A DNA stretch of 51,250 nt from Bacillota bacterium (GTDB lineage Bacteria; Bacillota; Clostridia; Lachnospirales; Lachnospiraceae). Position numbers and translations under genes: made by a program. The notes under the pieces were generated by a model. The model was given only the letters and a program-made list of their open reading frames with translations, did no database searches and was not told the origin of the DNA. Position 1 is the first letter of the stretch; every line of letters starts with the position of its first letter. Of this stretch, positions 1 through 8,655 are shown in pieces. The DNA lies in assembly GCA_030526045.1 (NCBI GenBank), contig JAUNDN010000017.1, forward strand, positions 1-51,250, given 5' to 3'.

Positions 1-401
1 ATAGTACCATTAGTAGGAGCTTCAACAGTAAGAGTATCTCCTGCATTAGAAGGAGTATATTCATCAGTTGGAGTATCAACAGTAGGTTCAGGAGTAGTAT
101 CAGGAACATCTGAAGATTCAACGGTCTCAACAGTATCTTCTACTACTTCTTCTTCTGTTTCAATAGGTTCAACAGTAGGCTCAATGGTTGGTTCAGAAGT
201 TGGTTCAACAGTGGGTTCAGCCTTTGCTACTTCCGCTTCATCAACAGTTTCTTCTGTATCAGAAACTTCAACAACAGCTTCTTTATTATTCAGCACAATA
301 GGGGTTGCTACCGCTACTCCGACAATGGCAAGCGGGACAACAATACTTACTACTTTTAAAGGAATGCTAAGAGATAAAAACTTTGCAAGTAATTCCTTCA
401 T
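1..401 (-). CDS. Pro/Thr/Glu-rich membrane-anchored surface protein, 3' end outside window
   Basis: This minus-strand reading frame opens with ATG at 401-399 and stays open to the window edge, so only about 133 N-terminal residues are visible. A good ribosome-binding site (GGGGTGGAG) lies just upstream. The protein begins with a short basic stretch and one hydrophobic segment (about residues 12-36), a signal anchor or uncleaved signal peptide. It then becomes low-complexity, rich in Pro, Thr, Glu and Val, with repeated units such as EPTVEPTSEPTIEPTVEP. Such sequence usually forms an extended stalk outside the membrane or across the cell wall. No enzymatic or binding domain is visible in this part, and the function is unknown. 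The hydrophobic start and repeats are seen directly; surface location is inference. Confidence 0.75.
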   Translation of the reverse strand, partial: MKELLAKFLSLSIPLKVVSIVVPLAIVGVAVATPIVLNNKEAVVEVSDTEETVDEAEVAKAEPTVEPTSEPTIEPTVEPIETEEEVVEDTVETVESSDVPDTTPEPTVDTPTDEYTPSNAGDTLTVEAPTNGT

Positions 402-503
402 AGGTAACTCCACCCCTTCTCATAAGAATTTTCATTATCTATCATATCATATATCAGTTATTTACTCAAATCGATTCAAAAATATATGTTGGGTAGGGAG
501 GTG

Positions 504-574
504 AAAAATGGGGGTAGACATGGGGGAGAAAAATTGCTCCATGGTAAAAACAGTCAAAAATGGGGGTAGACATG
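504..574. repeat. 19-bp direct repeat pair (AAAAATGGGGGTAGACATG)
   Basis: The 19-bp word AAAAATGGGGGTAGACATG occurs at 504-522 and again, identical, at 556-574. The pair sits between the surface-protein gene and the tRNA terminator. It could be a protein-binding site pair or a leftover end of an insertion sequence, since some IS families carry repeated words at their ends. No transposase gene is nearby. Confidence 0.7.
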
Positions 575-588
575 AAAAAAACCCTTGA
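508..588 (+). CDS. Doubtful 26-residue small ORF with strong RBS
   Basis: An ATG at 508 follows AGGGAGG with 6-nt spacing, an excellent ribosome-binding arrangement, and the frame runs 26 codons to a TGA at 586-588 inside the terminator stem. The predicted peptide is polar, with no membrane segment, and part of it is encoded by the repeated 19-bp word. No homologue is recognised. It may be chance, a remnant of a larger gene, or a real small peptide; the RBS is the only positive evidence. Confidence 0.2.
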   Translation: MGVDMGEKNCSMVKTVKNGGRHEKNP

Positions 589-601
589 AAATCAAGGGTT
601 T
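579..601 (-). terminator. Intrinsic terminator of tRNA-Thr, possibly bidirectional
   Basis: A perfect stem AAACCCTTGA / TCAAGGGTTT with a 3-nt loop lies directly after the 3' end of the minus-strand tRNA. It is flanked by A-runs and T-runs on both sides, so it could stop transcription in either direction. Confidence 0.8.
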
Positions 602-605
602 TTTA

Positions 606-678
606 AGCTGCTGACGGGAATCGGACCCGTGACCTCCGCACTACCAATGCGACGCTCTACCGACTGAGCCACAGCAGC
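606..678 (-). tRNA. tRNA-Thr (anticodon GGT)
   Basis: On the minus strand the sequence folds as a cloverleaf: acceptor GCTGCTG/CAGCAGC, D-arm GCTC/GAGC with AGTCGGTA loop, anticodon stem TCGCA/TGCGG with loop TTGGTAG, and a T-arm with the GTTCGA-like GTCCGAT loop. The anticodon GGT is at 645-643 and reads ACC (and ACU by wobble) threonine codons. The terminal CCA is not encoded, so it must be added after transcription. A terminator follows immediately. Confidence 0.95.
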
Positions 679-770
679 CTGTGATATCCGTAGTTCACAT
701 CACGAAGCATATTGTATCACAGATGATTTTGCTTTGTCAATGAAATAATATGGGAATTTTGTGTTACTTC

Positions 771-779
771 TGCTATACT
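771..779 (+). promoter_or_regulatory. Extended -10 promoter for the C39-like/MATE/xpt operon
   Basis: TGCTATACT is an extended -10 box (TG, one base, TATACT). No good -35 is present at the normal distance. It lies 32 nt upstream of the first gene's start and downstream of the tRNA, the position expected for the operon promoter. Confidence 0.5.
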
Positions 780-810
780 GGAAAAGTAGGAATTATCGGG
801 GGGAAACAGC

Positions 811-1560
811 ATGGAAAAGGACCTTGAGCTTAGCGGAGAATACATTCAGATAAGACGGCGTGAGAGCGGTGTCCTTACTTATGGAGGAGATCAGGGCTTT
901 TACGCAGGCGGGCAGGCCGGTTCCAAGGAAAAGCGAAAGGAATCATCAGGCTGCGGAATTATTGCGCTTAGCGATATACTTCTTTATCTGGCAAATAGAG
1001 ATCAGTGTTTTGCGACAGAATGGAACAAAAGTTATGTAAACCGAATCCTGGAGCAGGATGAATATCAAAAATATTATGACAGTATGTATGAATTTCTTGG
1101 TGGAATTCCCATGAAGGGCGGGGTCAGTGGGATCAAGCTACAGATGGGATTTAACCGGCTTGCGCGCAGACAGGGCTGGCAGTTTCGATCCAAGTGGGGA
1201 CTCAGTGGTAGGAGGCTTTGGGGGAGACTGGAGGAGATGCTTCGAAAAGACATTCCGGTAATTTTGTGTATTCCCATGACACTTCTAAGGAAGGATAGAG
1301 GCAGAGGACTTCCTTTTTATAAAAAGGAGGAAGAAGGCTATCGGAAGGTTTGCGAGGTCAGTGCACATTATGTCACGGTAACAGGGATGATCCGGGAGAA
1401 GGTTGACGGAAGAACCTTCCTTCAAATATCTTCATGGGGAAAACAATATTATGTCTGCAAGGAAGAGTATGATGAATTGATACATACGGTATTTCTGGGA
1501 ATAATATTAGGAAATATTTTGTACATCAAAAGCAGGAAAAATGATGAACAGAAAGGCTGA
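811..1560 (+). CDS. C39-like cysteine peptidase-fold protein
   Basis: The 249-residue protein has the hallmarks of the papain-like C39 peptidase fold: a nucleophile-type Cys in SSGCGIIALSD (Cys48), a His in SAHYVTVTG (His186) and a following ISSWG motif (about 206-210) where the third catalytic residue region usually lies. There is no signal peptide; a hydrophobic stretch is present near the C-terminus (about 226-239). C39-like proteins cleave or bind peptides, but no substrate can be named here. The start is supported by a GGGGGGAAA ribosome-binding site. The gene lies 5 nt before a MATE exporter gene, so the two are probably co-translated. Whether it is an active peptidase is inference. Confidence 0.65.
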   Translation: MEKDLELSGEYIQIRRRESGVLTYGGDQGFYAGGQAGSKEKRKESSGCGIIALSDILLYLANRDQCFATEWNKSYVNRILEQDEYQKYYDSMYEFLGGIPMKGGVSGIKLQMGFNRLARRQGWQFRSKWGLSGRRLWGRLEEMLRKDIPVILCIPMTLLRKDRGRGLPFYKKEEEGYRKVCEVSAHYVTVTGMIREKVDGRTFLQISSWGKQYYVCKEEYDELIHTVFLGIILGNILYIKSRKNDEQKG

Positions 1561-1565
1561 ATAAA

Positions 1566-2912
1566 ATGAAGAAATATAGTATGATTACGGACCATCCGGG
1601 AAGGTCGCTCTTTTTCTTTGCGCTTCCCATGATATTGGGAAATCTGTTTCAGCAGTTCTATACCACAGTGGATTCCATCATTGTGGGGCAATTTGTGGGT
1701 GAGGAAGCACTGGCAGCTGTAGGTGCATCCTATTCTCTGACGGCTGTTTTTATCATGATTGCCATAGGGGGCGGAATCGGGGCCTCTGTCATCACTTCAC
1801 AATATCTGGGAGCAGGACGCTTTGGAAGGATGAAGACATCTGTATATACGGCGTTGCTCAGCTTTCTGACACTGAGCATTTTGCTTGGCATCGCAGGACT
1901 GACACTGAGCGGTAGAATTCTTACCGGGCTGAACACACCGCAGAACATTATGAGAGATGCAATGCGATATCTGCAGATTTACTTCCTTGGGTTGCCGTTT
2001 CTTTTTATGTATAATATTCTTTCCTCTATTTTTAATGCGCTGGGAAATTCTAGGATACCACTTTACCTGTTGATTTTTTCTTCTTTATTAAATATCGGTA
2101 TGGACCTTTTGCTTGTGGGAAGCTTTGGCCTTGGTGTGGGAGGAGCCGCAGTGGCAACAGTGTTGGCGCAGGGCTTGTCGGCGGTGATTTCCTTTTGCAT
2201 TCTGATGCATACCCTGAAGGAATATACAGCGGAAGATAAGCTTACTTTGTTTGATCTTCAGATGCTTGGAAATATGATCCGGGTTGCCATTCCGTCTATG
2301 CTGCAGCAATCCATTGTGTCGATCGGGATGCTTCTGGTACAGTCTGTGGTAAATGGCTTCGGCTCCTCCGTGCTTGCAGGTTATACTGCGGGTATGAGAA
2401 TTGAATCCATCTGCGTTGTCCCGATGATTGCCTGCGGAAATGCGGTCTCAACCTTTACCGCACAAAATCTGGGGGCAGGAGCACCACAGAGAGTAAAGGA
2501 GGGCTATCTTGCAGCAGTAAAGATGGTAGTGACATTTGCCGTGACCATTTGTATCGTACTTTCGTTGTTCCATGAGGAGATCATTGCCTCCTTCCTGGAA
2601 GCAGGAAGTGATGAGGCAGCCTTTAGCACAGGAAATGCATATCTATCGTTTATTGCATTTTTCTTTATTTTTATTGGTCTGAAAGCAGTTAACGACGGAG
2701 TGTTAAGAGGTGCAGGGGACGTGCTTGTATTTACTCTGGCGAATCTGGTGAATCTGGGAATTCGTGTCACTGTTGCTTTTGCGCTGGCACCGGTCATAGG
2801 GGTACAAGCTGTATGGATGGCCGTTCCGATAGGCTGGGCGATGAATTCCTTGATTTCATTTATCAGGTATTTATCCGGCAAATGGAGCAGAAAGCAGTTG
2901 ATAAAGGCATAG
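1566..2912 (+). CDS. MATE family multidrug/small-molecule exporter
   Basis: This 448-residue protein is a typical MATE (multi-antimicrobial extrusion) transporter: about 12 membrane segments, an N-terminal GRSLFFFALPMILGNLFQQF helix and the conserved FYTTVDSIIVGQFVGEEALAAVG region in the first repeat. Family members export cationic drugs or metabolites across the cytoplasmic membrane in exchange for Na+ or H+. Length matches the family (about 450). It follows the C39-like gene with only 5 nt between them and precedes xpt, so it is probably the middle gene of a three-gene transcript. The substrate is not predictable from sequence. Confidence 0.92.
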   Translation: MKKYSMITDHPGRSLFFFALPMILGNLFQQFYTTVDSIIVGQFVGEEALAAVGASYSLTAVFIMIAIGGGIGASVITSQYLGAGRFGRMKTSVYTALLSFLTLSILLGIAGLTLSGRILTGLNTPQNIMRDAMRYLQIYFLGLPFLFMYNILSSIFNALGNSRIPLYLLIFSSLLNIGMDLLLVGSFGLGVGGAAVATVLAQGLSAVISFCILMHTLKEYTAEDKLTLFDLQMLGNMIRVAIPSMLQQSIVSIGMLLVQSVVNGFGSSVLAGYTAGMRIESICVVPMIACGNAVSTFTAQNLGAGAPQRVKEGYLAAVKMVVTFAVTICIVLSLFHEEIIASFLEAGSDEAAFSTGNAYLSFIAFFFIFIGLKAVNDGVLRGAGDVLVFTLANLVNLGIRVTVAFALAPVIGVQAVWMAVPIGWAMNSLISFIRYLSGKWSRKQLIKA

Positions 2913-2966
2913 AAGTAGTAGTAAAATATCAGCATAAGATACAGATACGCAAGGAGGAAACGGAAC

Positions 2967-3545
2967 GTGCAGCTTTTGGAAGAAAGGATCCGCAGGGACG
3001 GCATTGTCAAGCCGGGCAATGTGCTTAAGGTAGACAGCTTCTTAAATCATCAGATGGATGTGGAGCTTTTTAATGAGATGGGAAAGGAGTTCAGGCGCCT
3101 TTTCCCCAGTGAAAAAATCAACAAGATCCTGACCATTGAGGCTTCAGGAATCGGGATTGCCTGTATTGCTGCACAATATTTCCATGTGCCGGTGGTATTT
3201 GCCAAGAAGTCCCAGAGTATTAACCTGGACGGAGATCAGTACACTACAAAGGTGGAATCCTTTACCCATAAGAGAATCTATGATGTGATTGTAGCCAAGA
3301 AATTTCTCGGAAAGGATGATCACGTGTTGATCATTGATGATTTCCTTGCAAACGGTTGTGCAGTGGCAGGACTGATTGATCTTGTCACGAGCGCAGGTGC
3401 AACTGTGGAAGGAGTGGGAATTGCAGTGGAAAAAGGCTTCCAGGAGGGTGGTAAGCTGCTTCGAAATAAAGGTGTGAGAGTGGAATCCCTTGCCATTGTG
3501 GAAAGCATGGATGAAAAGACCGGGGAAATCATATTTCGTTCTTAA
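2967..3545 (+). CDS. xpt: Xanthine phosphoribosyltransferase
   Basis: The enzyme converts xanthine and PRPP to XMP in purine salvage in the cytoplasm. The 192-residue protein matches the Xpt family end to end: [12 protein letters not shown] near the N-terminus, [15 protein letters not shown], the VVFAKK segment, and the PRPP-binding loop [17 protein letters not shown] (about 114-130). The start is GTG at 2967 with AAGGAGG 9 nt upstream. In many Firmicutes xpt is followed by a purine permease and preceded by a purine riboswitch; neither is seen here. It is separated by 54 nt from the MATE gene and may share its transcript. Confidence 0.95.
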   Translation: MQLLEERIRRDGIVKPGNVLKVDSFLNHQMDVELFNEMGKEFRRLFPSEKINKILTIEASGIGIACIAAQYFHVPVVFAKKSQSINLDGDQYTTKVESFTHKRIYDVIVAKKFLGKDDHVLIIDDFLANGCAVAGLIDLVTSAGATVEGVGIAVEKGFQEGGKLLRNKGVRVESLAIVESMDEKTGEIIFRS

Positions 3546-3595
3546 TAATAATTTTGATTCATGAGAAAAGCTGATGGAATAAATCAGAAATTAGA

Positions 3596-3630
3596 AATGG
3601 CAGATGCTTTGTATGGAAGCATCTGCCATT
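3596..3630. terminator. Bidirectional terminator between xpt and the PBP gene
   Basis: A perfect 14-bp stem (AATGGCAGATGCTT / AAGCATCTGCCATT, 7-nt loop) lies between the converging xpt and penicillin-binding protein genes. The T-rich tail is better on the minus-strand side. Confidence 0.8.
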
Positions 3631-3643
3631 TAGCATATCCTGT

Positions 3644-6394
3644 TTATTGGGCGGCGCCGTTACCATCATCCATCGGGACAACGTCTGTCTGTGCCGGAGG
3701 CGGTGCGGCTCCGTTAGCAGCAGCTTCCGCAGCTATCTGCTGTTGAAGGGCCGCCTGGGCAGCGGCTATTTCTCCGCGCTGCTGTTCTATGATTTCTTCT
3801 ATATTGGGCTGCATCATAAATTCTGCATTATGAGGACATGTGTTGGTCTGATTTCCGGGAGCCATTACTGTGGAAACACTTCCATCGGCATTGGTCACCT
3901 CCTGTGTTACGGAAGAGCCTTGCTGGAGCAGAGGATCCTCTACAGGTGTCAGTTCCAGGACACCTTCTACCTTAAACGGACATTGCTCACATGCAGGTAG
4001 ATTACTGTACTGACAAATGGAACCCTGATAATGGACATCACAGCTTTCCGTAGGCACTGTTCCTTCTGCAAAGTACTCCGTTGCCAATGTCCCGTCACAA
4101 AGTCCGGCAATCGGAAGCTTTCCGGAACGGGCACATACAGTTGCCTGTACGATGCCGCTGGAGGGCATCTTGAAGGACTCACTCGGCAGATCCTCATGAA
4201 TCTTTGACATGACGGCGCGCCAGAGCTTTTTCGCAAGGTTCCGCTCATCTCCCTTGCGCAGCTTTACATTATTATCATATCCTGCCCAGGTAGTGGCAGT
4301 GTAGTAAGGTGTGTATCCGGAGAACCAGATATCATTGTAATCTGAGGTGGTACCTGTTTTACCGGCGATAGCCATATTTCCAAAATTTACGGAAGCACCG
4401 GTACCGCTTGTCACAACGTCCTGCATGGCATCCGTAAGCAGCCATGCGGTTGTTTCCTTGATTACCTGTCTGGAATCCGGCAACGTGTTGTCGAGGATCA
4501 CATTTCCGTCATGGTCAACCACTTTGGTATAAAGCTTGGGCTTAATATAGGTTCCACCGTTAGCGATACTTGCGTAAGCAGCGTTTAGCTCTTCATTGGT
4601 AACACCACGGGTCAGACCGCCCAGACCAAGAGACTGCTGGATATCGGAAAAAATCTGCGTTTCACCGCCTACGGTAACCTCTTCCCGATCCACAACAGTA
4701 GTAAATCCAAAGTTCTTTACATAGTCAAAGCCTAGCTGCGGCGTGATCAGGGTCAGGGTTTTAACCGCAACAATGTTCATGGACTGGATGATTCCCTGCC
4801 GCAGGGAGTTAAGACCTCTGTATTCTTCTCCCCACCAGTTGCTGACAGGACGGCCGTTCGCATAGTTGAAAGGTGCGTCATTGACCATAGTTGCAAGTGT
4901 CAGTCCTGCACTGTCGAGAGCAGGTGCATATACTGCAACAATTTTGAAGGTAGAACCGGGCTGGCGCTTGGTATCTGTAGCCCTGTTTAAGGTACGGCTG
5001 CCTTCCTTGGTCCCGCGACCGCCTACCATGGCAACTACATAGCCGGTATGCTGATCCTGAACCGTAATGGAAACCTGAGGCTGAGGAGTCAGTGTGATAC
5101 TTTCATCAAAGACCTCGGCGTCTGCGCCCACAACTGCGGCTTTGTAGCTTTCTATATCTTCATAAGCCTCCTCCTTGCTATTGTAAATCAGATTGTAGGA
5201 GGAATTCTGTTCCTTAAAGAAGGCTCGGAACATCTCAGTACTGTGATTTTCATAATCACCGTTATTCTTCTTCACGGTAAGGGCATAGTTCAGATACCAG
5301 CGGGTATCTGCAGGATAATTTTCTTCGTTGGTAAATACCTCATCGCAGATAGACTGAATATGAGGATCCTGAGTGGAATAGATCTTCAGTCCGCCACTAT
5401 ACAGAAGTGTGAAAGCCTGTGTCTCGTTGTATCCTGCTGCCAGCAGATCGTTCATTACATCATCGGTTAATGCGTCTACAAAGTATGAATTAACCAGCGT
5501 ATCCTCTGCATCTTCATTTACCACCTGAATGCGGGAGTAAACATCATCAGCTATGGCTGTATCATATTCTGTCTGTGTGATATAGCCTTGTTCCAGCATA
5601 TTTTTAAGAACCTTATCCCGCCTTTTGGCATTTTCCTCCGGATGAGAAATAGGATTGAGCCTGCTGGGGTTCTGAGTAATACCGGCAATGACGGCACATT
5701 CCGAAAGAGAGAGACTATTGACGGACTTATTAAAGTAACGCAGGGATGCCGCCTGAACACCCAGTGTATTCTGCCCCAGGTTGATGGTATTCATATAGTT
5801 TAGGAGAACCTCATCCTTGGACATGGATTTTGTAAGCTCGATTGCAAGATACTGTTCCTGAATTTTACGCTTCAGACTTTCTGTAAAGCTGTCCTCACTT
5901 GTCCAATCAGTAAATACATTGTTCTTTAACAGCTGCTGTGTAATGGTACTTGCACCCTCGGTAAAATGGAAGCCGTTGGAAATACCTACATAAGCAGCAC
6001 GGAGAATACCCTTGATATCAATTCCGTTGTGCTCATAAAAACGCTCGTCCTCGATCGCTACAAAGGCGTGGGCCAGATCCTCGGGAATCATATCCTGTGT
6101 AACGGGAATACGATTGGAATTCTGAGAGATCAGCTTGGCAATCTGGTTGCCTTCCAGGTCATAGACAAAGGTTGAAAAGCCGGTGGGAGTAACCTTAACG
6201 TTTTCGATGCTTGGTGAGGTGTCGATGATACCCTTAAAAACACCAAGTCCCAGGCTGATTCCGATAATGCCTGCCGCAAGAATACAAAGCAGGGTGAGAT
6301 TCATGACTGCAAGAAGCAGCTTTCTCCCGAACTTGGTTGATTTAGCATTCAGGGATTTTTGTTTGGCTCGAATCCCTTTTTTACTGTAATTCAT
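3644..6394 (-). CDS. ponA: Class A penicillin-binding protein (PBP1A-type transglycosylase/transpeptidase)
   Basis: This bifunctional enzyme polymerises glycan strands and crosslinks peptidoglycan at the outer face of the membrane. The 916-residue protein has a basic N-terminus, one membrane anchor (about 25-52), a GT51 domain with VAIEDERFYEHNG (catalytic Glu115) and GASTITQQLLKN (about 147-158), and a transpeptidase domain with STFK (Ser481-Lys484), SMN (538-540) and KTG (679-681). After the catalytic domain comes a Cys-containing linker and a Gln/Ala/Pro-rich tail ending in DDGNGAAQ. The start is supported by GGAGG 9 nt upstream. It is a single-gene minus-strand unit converging with xpt. 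Confidence 0.95.
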   Translation of the reverse strand: MNYSKKGIRAKQKSLNAKSTKFGRKLLLAVMNLTLLCILAAGIIGISLGLGVFKGIIDTSPSIENVKVTPTGFSTFVYDLEGNQIAKLISQNSNRIPVTQDMIPEDLAHAFVAIEDERFYEHNGIDIKGILRAAYVGISNGFHFTEGASTITQQLLKNNVFTDWTSEDSFTESLKRKIQEQYLAIELTKSMSKDEVLLNYMNTINLGQNTLGVQAASLRYFNKSVNSLSLSECAVIAGITQNPSRLNPISHPEENAKRRDKVLKNMLEQGYITQTEYDTAIADDVYSRIQVVNEDAEDTLVNSYFVDALTDDVMNDLLAAGYNETQAFTLLYSGGLKIYSTQDPHIQSICDEVFTNEENYPADTRWYLNYALTVKKNNGDYENHSTEMFRAFFKEQNSSYNLIYNSKEEAYEDIESYKAAVVGADAEVFDESITLTPQPQVSITVQDQHTGYVVAMVGGRGTKEGSRTLNRATDTKRQPGSTFKIVAVYAPALDSAGLTLATMVNDAPFNYANGRPVSNWWGEEYRGLNSLRQGIIQSMNIVAVKTLTLITPQLGFDYVKNFGFTTVVDREEVTVGGETQIFSDIQQSLGLGGLTRGVTNEELNAAYASIANGGTYIKPKLYTKVVDHDGNVILDNTLPDSRQVIKETTAWLLTDAMQDVVTSGTGASVNFGNMAIAGKTGTTSDYNDIWFSGYTPYYTATTWAGYDNNVKLRKGDERNLAKKLWRAVMSKIHEDLPSESFKMPSSGIVQATVCARSGKLPIAGLCDGTLATEYFAEGTVPTESCDVHYQGSICQYSNLPACEQCPFKVEGVLELTPVEDPLLQQGSSVTQEVTNADGSVSTVMAPGNQTNTCPHNAEFMMQPNIEEIIEQQRGEIAAAQAALQQQIAAEAAANGAAPPPAQTDVVPMDDGNGAAQ

Positions 6395-6577
6395 TTATAT
6401 GCCTCCATAAAGCTTAAGTCTAATTTCATGTTTGCAATATATAGAGTATACCAAAATGTGGATTTGAAATAAAGTTTTTTTATGATTTATTAAGAATTGT
6501 TCACAAATATAAGCGGGTTATTCAAATGAAGGGAGAGAATATTTGTTCCGCAAGAACCCCGCAAAACCGCGCGATGC

Positions 6578-6605
6578 TTGACTTTCATTAGCAAAATGAT
6601 ATAAT
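6578..6605 (+). promoter_or_regulatory. Sigma-A promoter of the ABC importer operon
   Basis: TTGACT (6578-6583) and a perfect TATAAT (6600-6605) are separated by 16 nt and lie about 27 nt before the start of the solute-binding lipoprotein gene. No T-box or other leader fits in the short 5' region. Confidence 0.85.
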
Positions 6606-6631
6606 CAGAAGGTCATAGGAGGATGAATATT

Positions 6632-7690
6632 ATGAAAAATAAGAATCTAATGAAAAAGGTGAGCAGTGTTGTGCTAACAGTAGCTATCGCTCTGAGCCTT
6701 GTGGCTTGCGGCACTGCCAAGACACAGGAAACAGCCGGTGAAGCTTCCGGCAAAGTGTTTAAGGTTGGCATCTGCAACTATGTGGATGATGCTTCCTTGA
6801 ACCAGATCGTTGAGAACATTGAAGACAGGCTTGCAGAAGCAGGGGATGAGCTTGGTGTTACCTTTGAGGTATCCTATGATAACTGCAATGCGGATGCTGC
6901 CGTTATGAATCAGATCATTGCGAACTTTGAAGCTGATGGAGTTGATCTGATGGTTGGTGTTGCTACTCCTGTTGCCATGGCGATGCAGGCAGCAACGGAA
7001 GAAACGAAGACGCCTGTCGTATTTGCTGCAGTATCTGACCCTGTTGGTGTTGCCCTGGTTGACTCTCTTGAGGCTCCCGGTGCAAATATTACCGGTACCA
7101 GTGATTATCTGGATACAGCTGCAATTATGAACCTGATTTTTGCGGCGAACCCTGATGCAGCCAAGATCGGTCTTCTTTATGATCTTGGTCAGGATTCTTC
7201 TACCGGTGCGATTGAATCCGCGAAGAAATATCTGGATGAAAAGGGTATTGAATATGTTGAACATACAGGTACTACAAATGATGAGATTATTCTTGCGGCG
7301 CAGGCATTTGTTGCCGATGGCGTTGATGCAATCTTTACCCCTACCGACAACAGTGTTATGACGGCAGAGCTTTCTATTTATGAGACCCTTGCCGAGGCTA
7401 AGATCCCTCACTATACCGGTGCAGATTCCTTTGCATTAAACGGAGCTTTTCTGGGCTATGGGGTTGATTACGCAAATCTTGGCAGGGAGACTGCTGATAC
7501 AATTGTTGACATTCTGGTGAACGGAGCTGACCCGGCAACGACTGCTGTCAAGACGTTTGACAACGGTATTGCAACTGTAAATACGGAAACCTGTGAAGTA
7601 ATCGGTTATGATCTTGATACCATTAAGGACGCTTTTGCACCGTTCTGTACGCAGGTAAATGAAATTACAACTGGTGAGAGCTTCAACTAA
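6632..7690 (+). CDS. ABC transporter solute-binding lipoprotein, TrpX-like (DUF534) family
   Basis: The 352-residue protein has a lipoprotein signal peptide ending in SLVAC|G and a periplasmic-binding fold of the TrpX/DUF534 type: GKVFKVGICNYVDDASLNQ, AVSDPVGVALVDSLEAPGAN, GTSDYLDT, IFTPTDNSVM. Family members bind tryptophan or other small aromatic or amino-acid ligands for import. ATG at 6632 is chosen because AGGAGG ends directly against an upstream in-frame ATG (6623), while 6632 has the correct 9-nt spacing. Permease and ATPase genes follow, completing a classical importer. The exact substrate is not determinable; no tryptophan-linked regulation is visible. Confidence 0.88.
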   Translation: MKNKNLMKKVSSVVLTVAIALSLVACGTAKTQETAGEASGKVFKVGICNYVDDASLNQIVENIEDRLAEAGDELGVTFEVSYDNCNADAAVMNQIIANFEADGVDLMVGVATPVAMAMQAATEETKTPVVFAAVSDPVGVALVDSLEAPGANITGTSDYLDTAAIMNLIFAANPDAAKIGLLYDLGQDSSTGAIESAKKYLDEKGIEYVEHTGTTNDEIILAAQAFVADGVDAIFTPTDNSVMTAELSIYETLAEAKIPHYTGADSFALNGAFLGYGVDYANLGRETADTIVDILVNGADPATTAVKTFDNGIATVNTETCEVIGYDLDTIKDAFAPFCTQVNEITTGESFN

Positions 7691-7724
7691 ACTGAAATGT
7701 AACTTGTACGACTGGAGGTAAGCT

Positions 7725-8654
7725 GTGTCTATTCCCGTTATACTATCATTGGGGCAAACTGCCCTGGAACTTGGTTTGATCTGTTCACTTACAGTGCTGG
7801 CACTGTTTCTGAGCTATACAATGCTGAATGTCTGCGATCTGTCAACAGACGGCTGCTTTACATTGGGAGCAGCCGTAGGTGCAATCGTTGCCATATCGGG
7901 ACATCCTTTTTTGTCCATTCTGGCAGCGATGGGGGCAGGCATCTGCTCCGGCTTTATCACAGCGCTGCTTCAGACGCGGATGGGGATCGACAGCTTGCTT
8001 TCCGGTATTATAGTCAATACGGCGCTTTATTCTGTAAATATTGCCGTCATGGGAGGATCTTCCCTCTTAAACATGAATAAGACGGAAACGGTTTTTACCA
8101 TAGTAAAAAGCGCGCTTGCAGATACACCTATGAAAGGCTGCTATATCCTGATTGTTGCTCTGATCGCAGTGGCACTTGTCATTGCATTTTTGGTATTTTT
8201 CCTAAATACCAGGCTGGGACTGGCAATCCGGGCGACCGGGAATAATCCTGATATGGTAAAGTCTTCCTCAATCAACCCTATTTTTACAACTACGGTAGGC
8301 TTATGTGTAGCCAATGCCTTTACCGGCCTGTCCGGCTGTCTGCTGGCACAATCCCAAAAATCTGTAGATATTAACATCGGGCAGGGGATGGTCACCATTG
8401 CCCTGGCATCTCTCTTAATTGGGGGGACGGTGCTGGGAAGAGGCAGTATTTTAATAAGAGCCATTGGCGTGGTGCTGGGCTCCTTTATTTTCAGACTGGT
8501 CTACACCATTGCACTGAGATTCAATATGCCTGCATTTATGCTGAAGCTTGTTTCCTCTGTTATCGTCATACTGGCGATTTCCGTGCCTTATCTGAAAAAG
8601 CAGTGGCCGGCTTTAAAACGTAGGTTTCTGTATCGGGAAAAGGAGGAAAGATAA
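7725..8654 (+). CDS. ABC transporter permease (TrpY-like)
   Basis: This 309-residue, highly hydrophobic protein (about 8-9 membrane segments) is the membrane component of the importer. It has the branched-chain/simple-sugar permease type signature: NVCDLSTDGCFTLGAAVGA near the N-terminus, RTRLGLAIRATGNNPDM-like TRLGLAIRATGNNPDMVKSS in the coupling loop, and GTVLGRGS near the C-terminus. The start is GTG at 7725, supported by GGAGG 7 nt before it. It sits between the solute-binding protein and the ATPase and ends 1 nt before the ATPase start, so the two are translationally coupled. Confidence 0.9.
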   Translation: MSIPVILSLGQTALELGLICSLTVLALFLSYTMLNVCDLSTDGCFTLGAAVGAIVAISGHPFLSILAAMGAGICSGFITALLQTRMGIDSLLSGIIVNTALYSVNIAVMGGSSLLNMNKTETVFTIVKSALADTPMKGCYILIVALIAVALVIAFLVFFLNTRLGLAIRATGNNPDMVKSSSINPIFTTTVGLCVANAFTGLSGCLLAQSQKSVDINIGQGMVTIALASLLIGGTVLGRGSILIRAIGVVLGSFIFRLVYTIALRFNMPAFMLKLVSSVIVILAISVPYLKKQWPALKRRFLYREKEER

Positions 8655-8655
8655 G

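Noticed and set aside
2913-2966. Purine riboswitch before xpt
   Set aside because: The gap to the MATE gene is only 54 nt with no aptamer-like sequence.
6395-6631. T-box or other amino-acid riboswitch before the TrpX-like importer
   Set aside because: The promoter is about 25 nt from the start and no T-box sequence is present, so no leader of that size is transcribed.
6674-7411. Long minus-strand ORF opposite the solute-binding lipoprotein
   Set aside because: It mirrors a well-supported gene with promoter, RBS and family match, and its translation has no family features.
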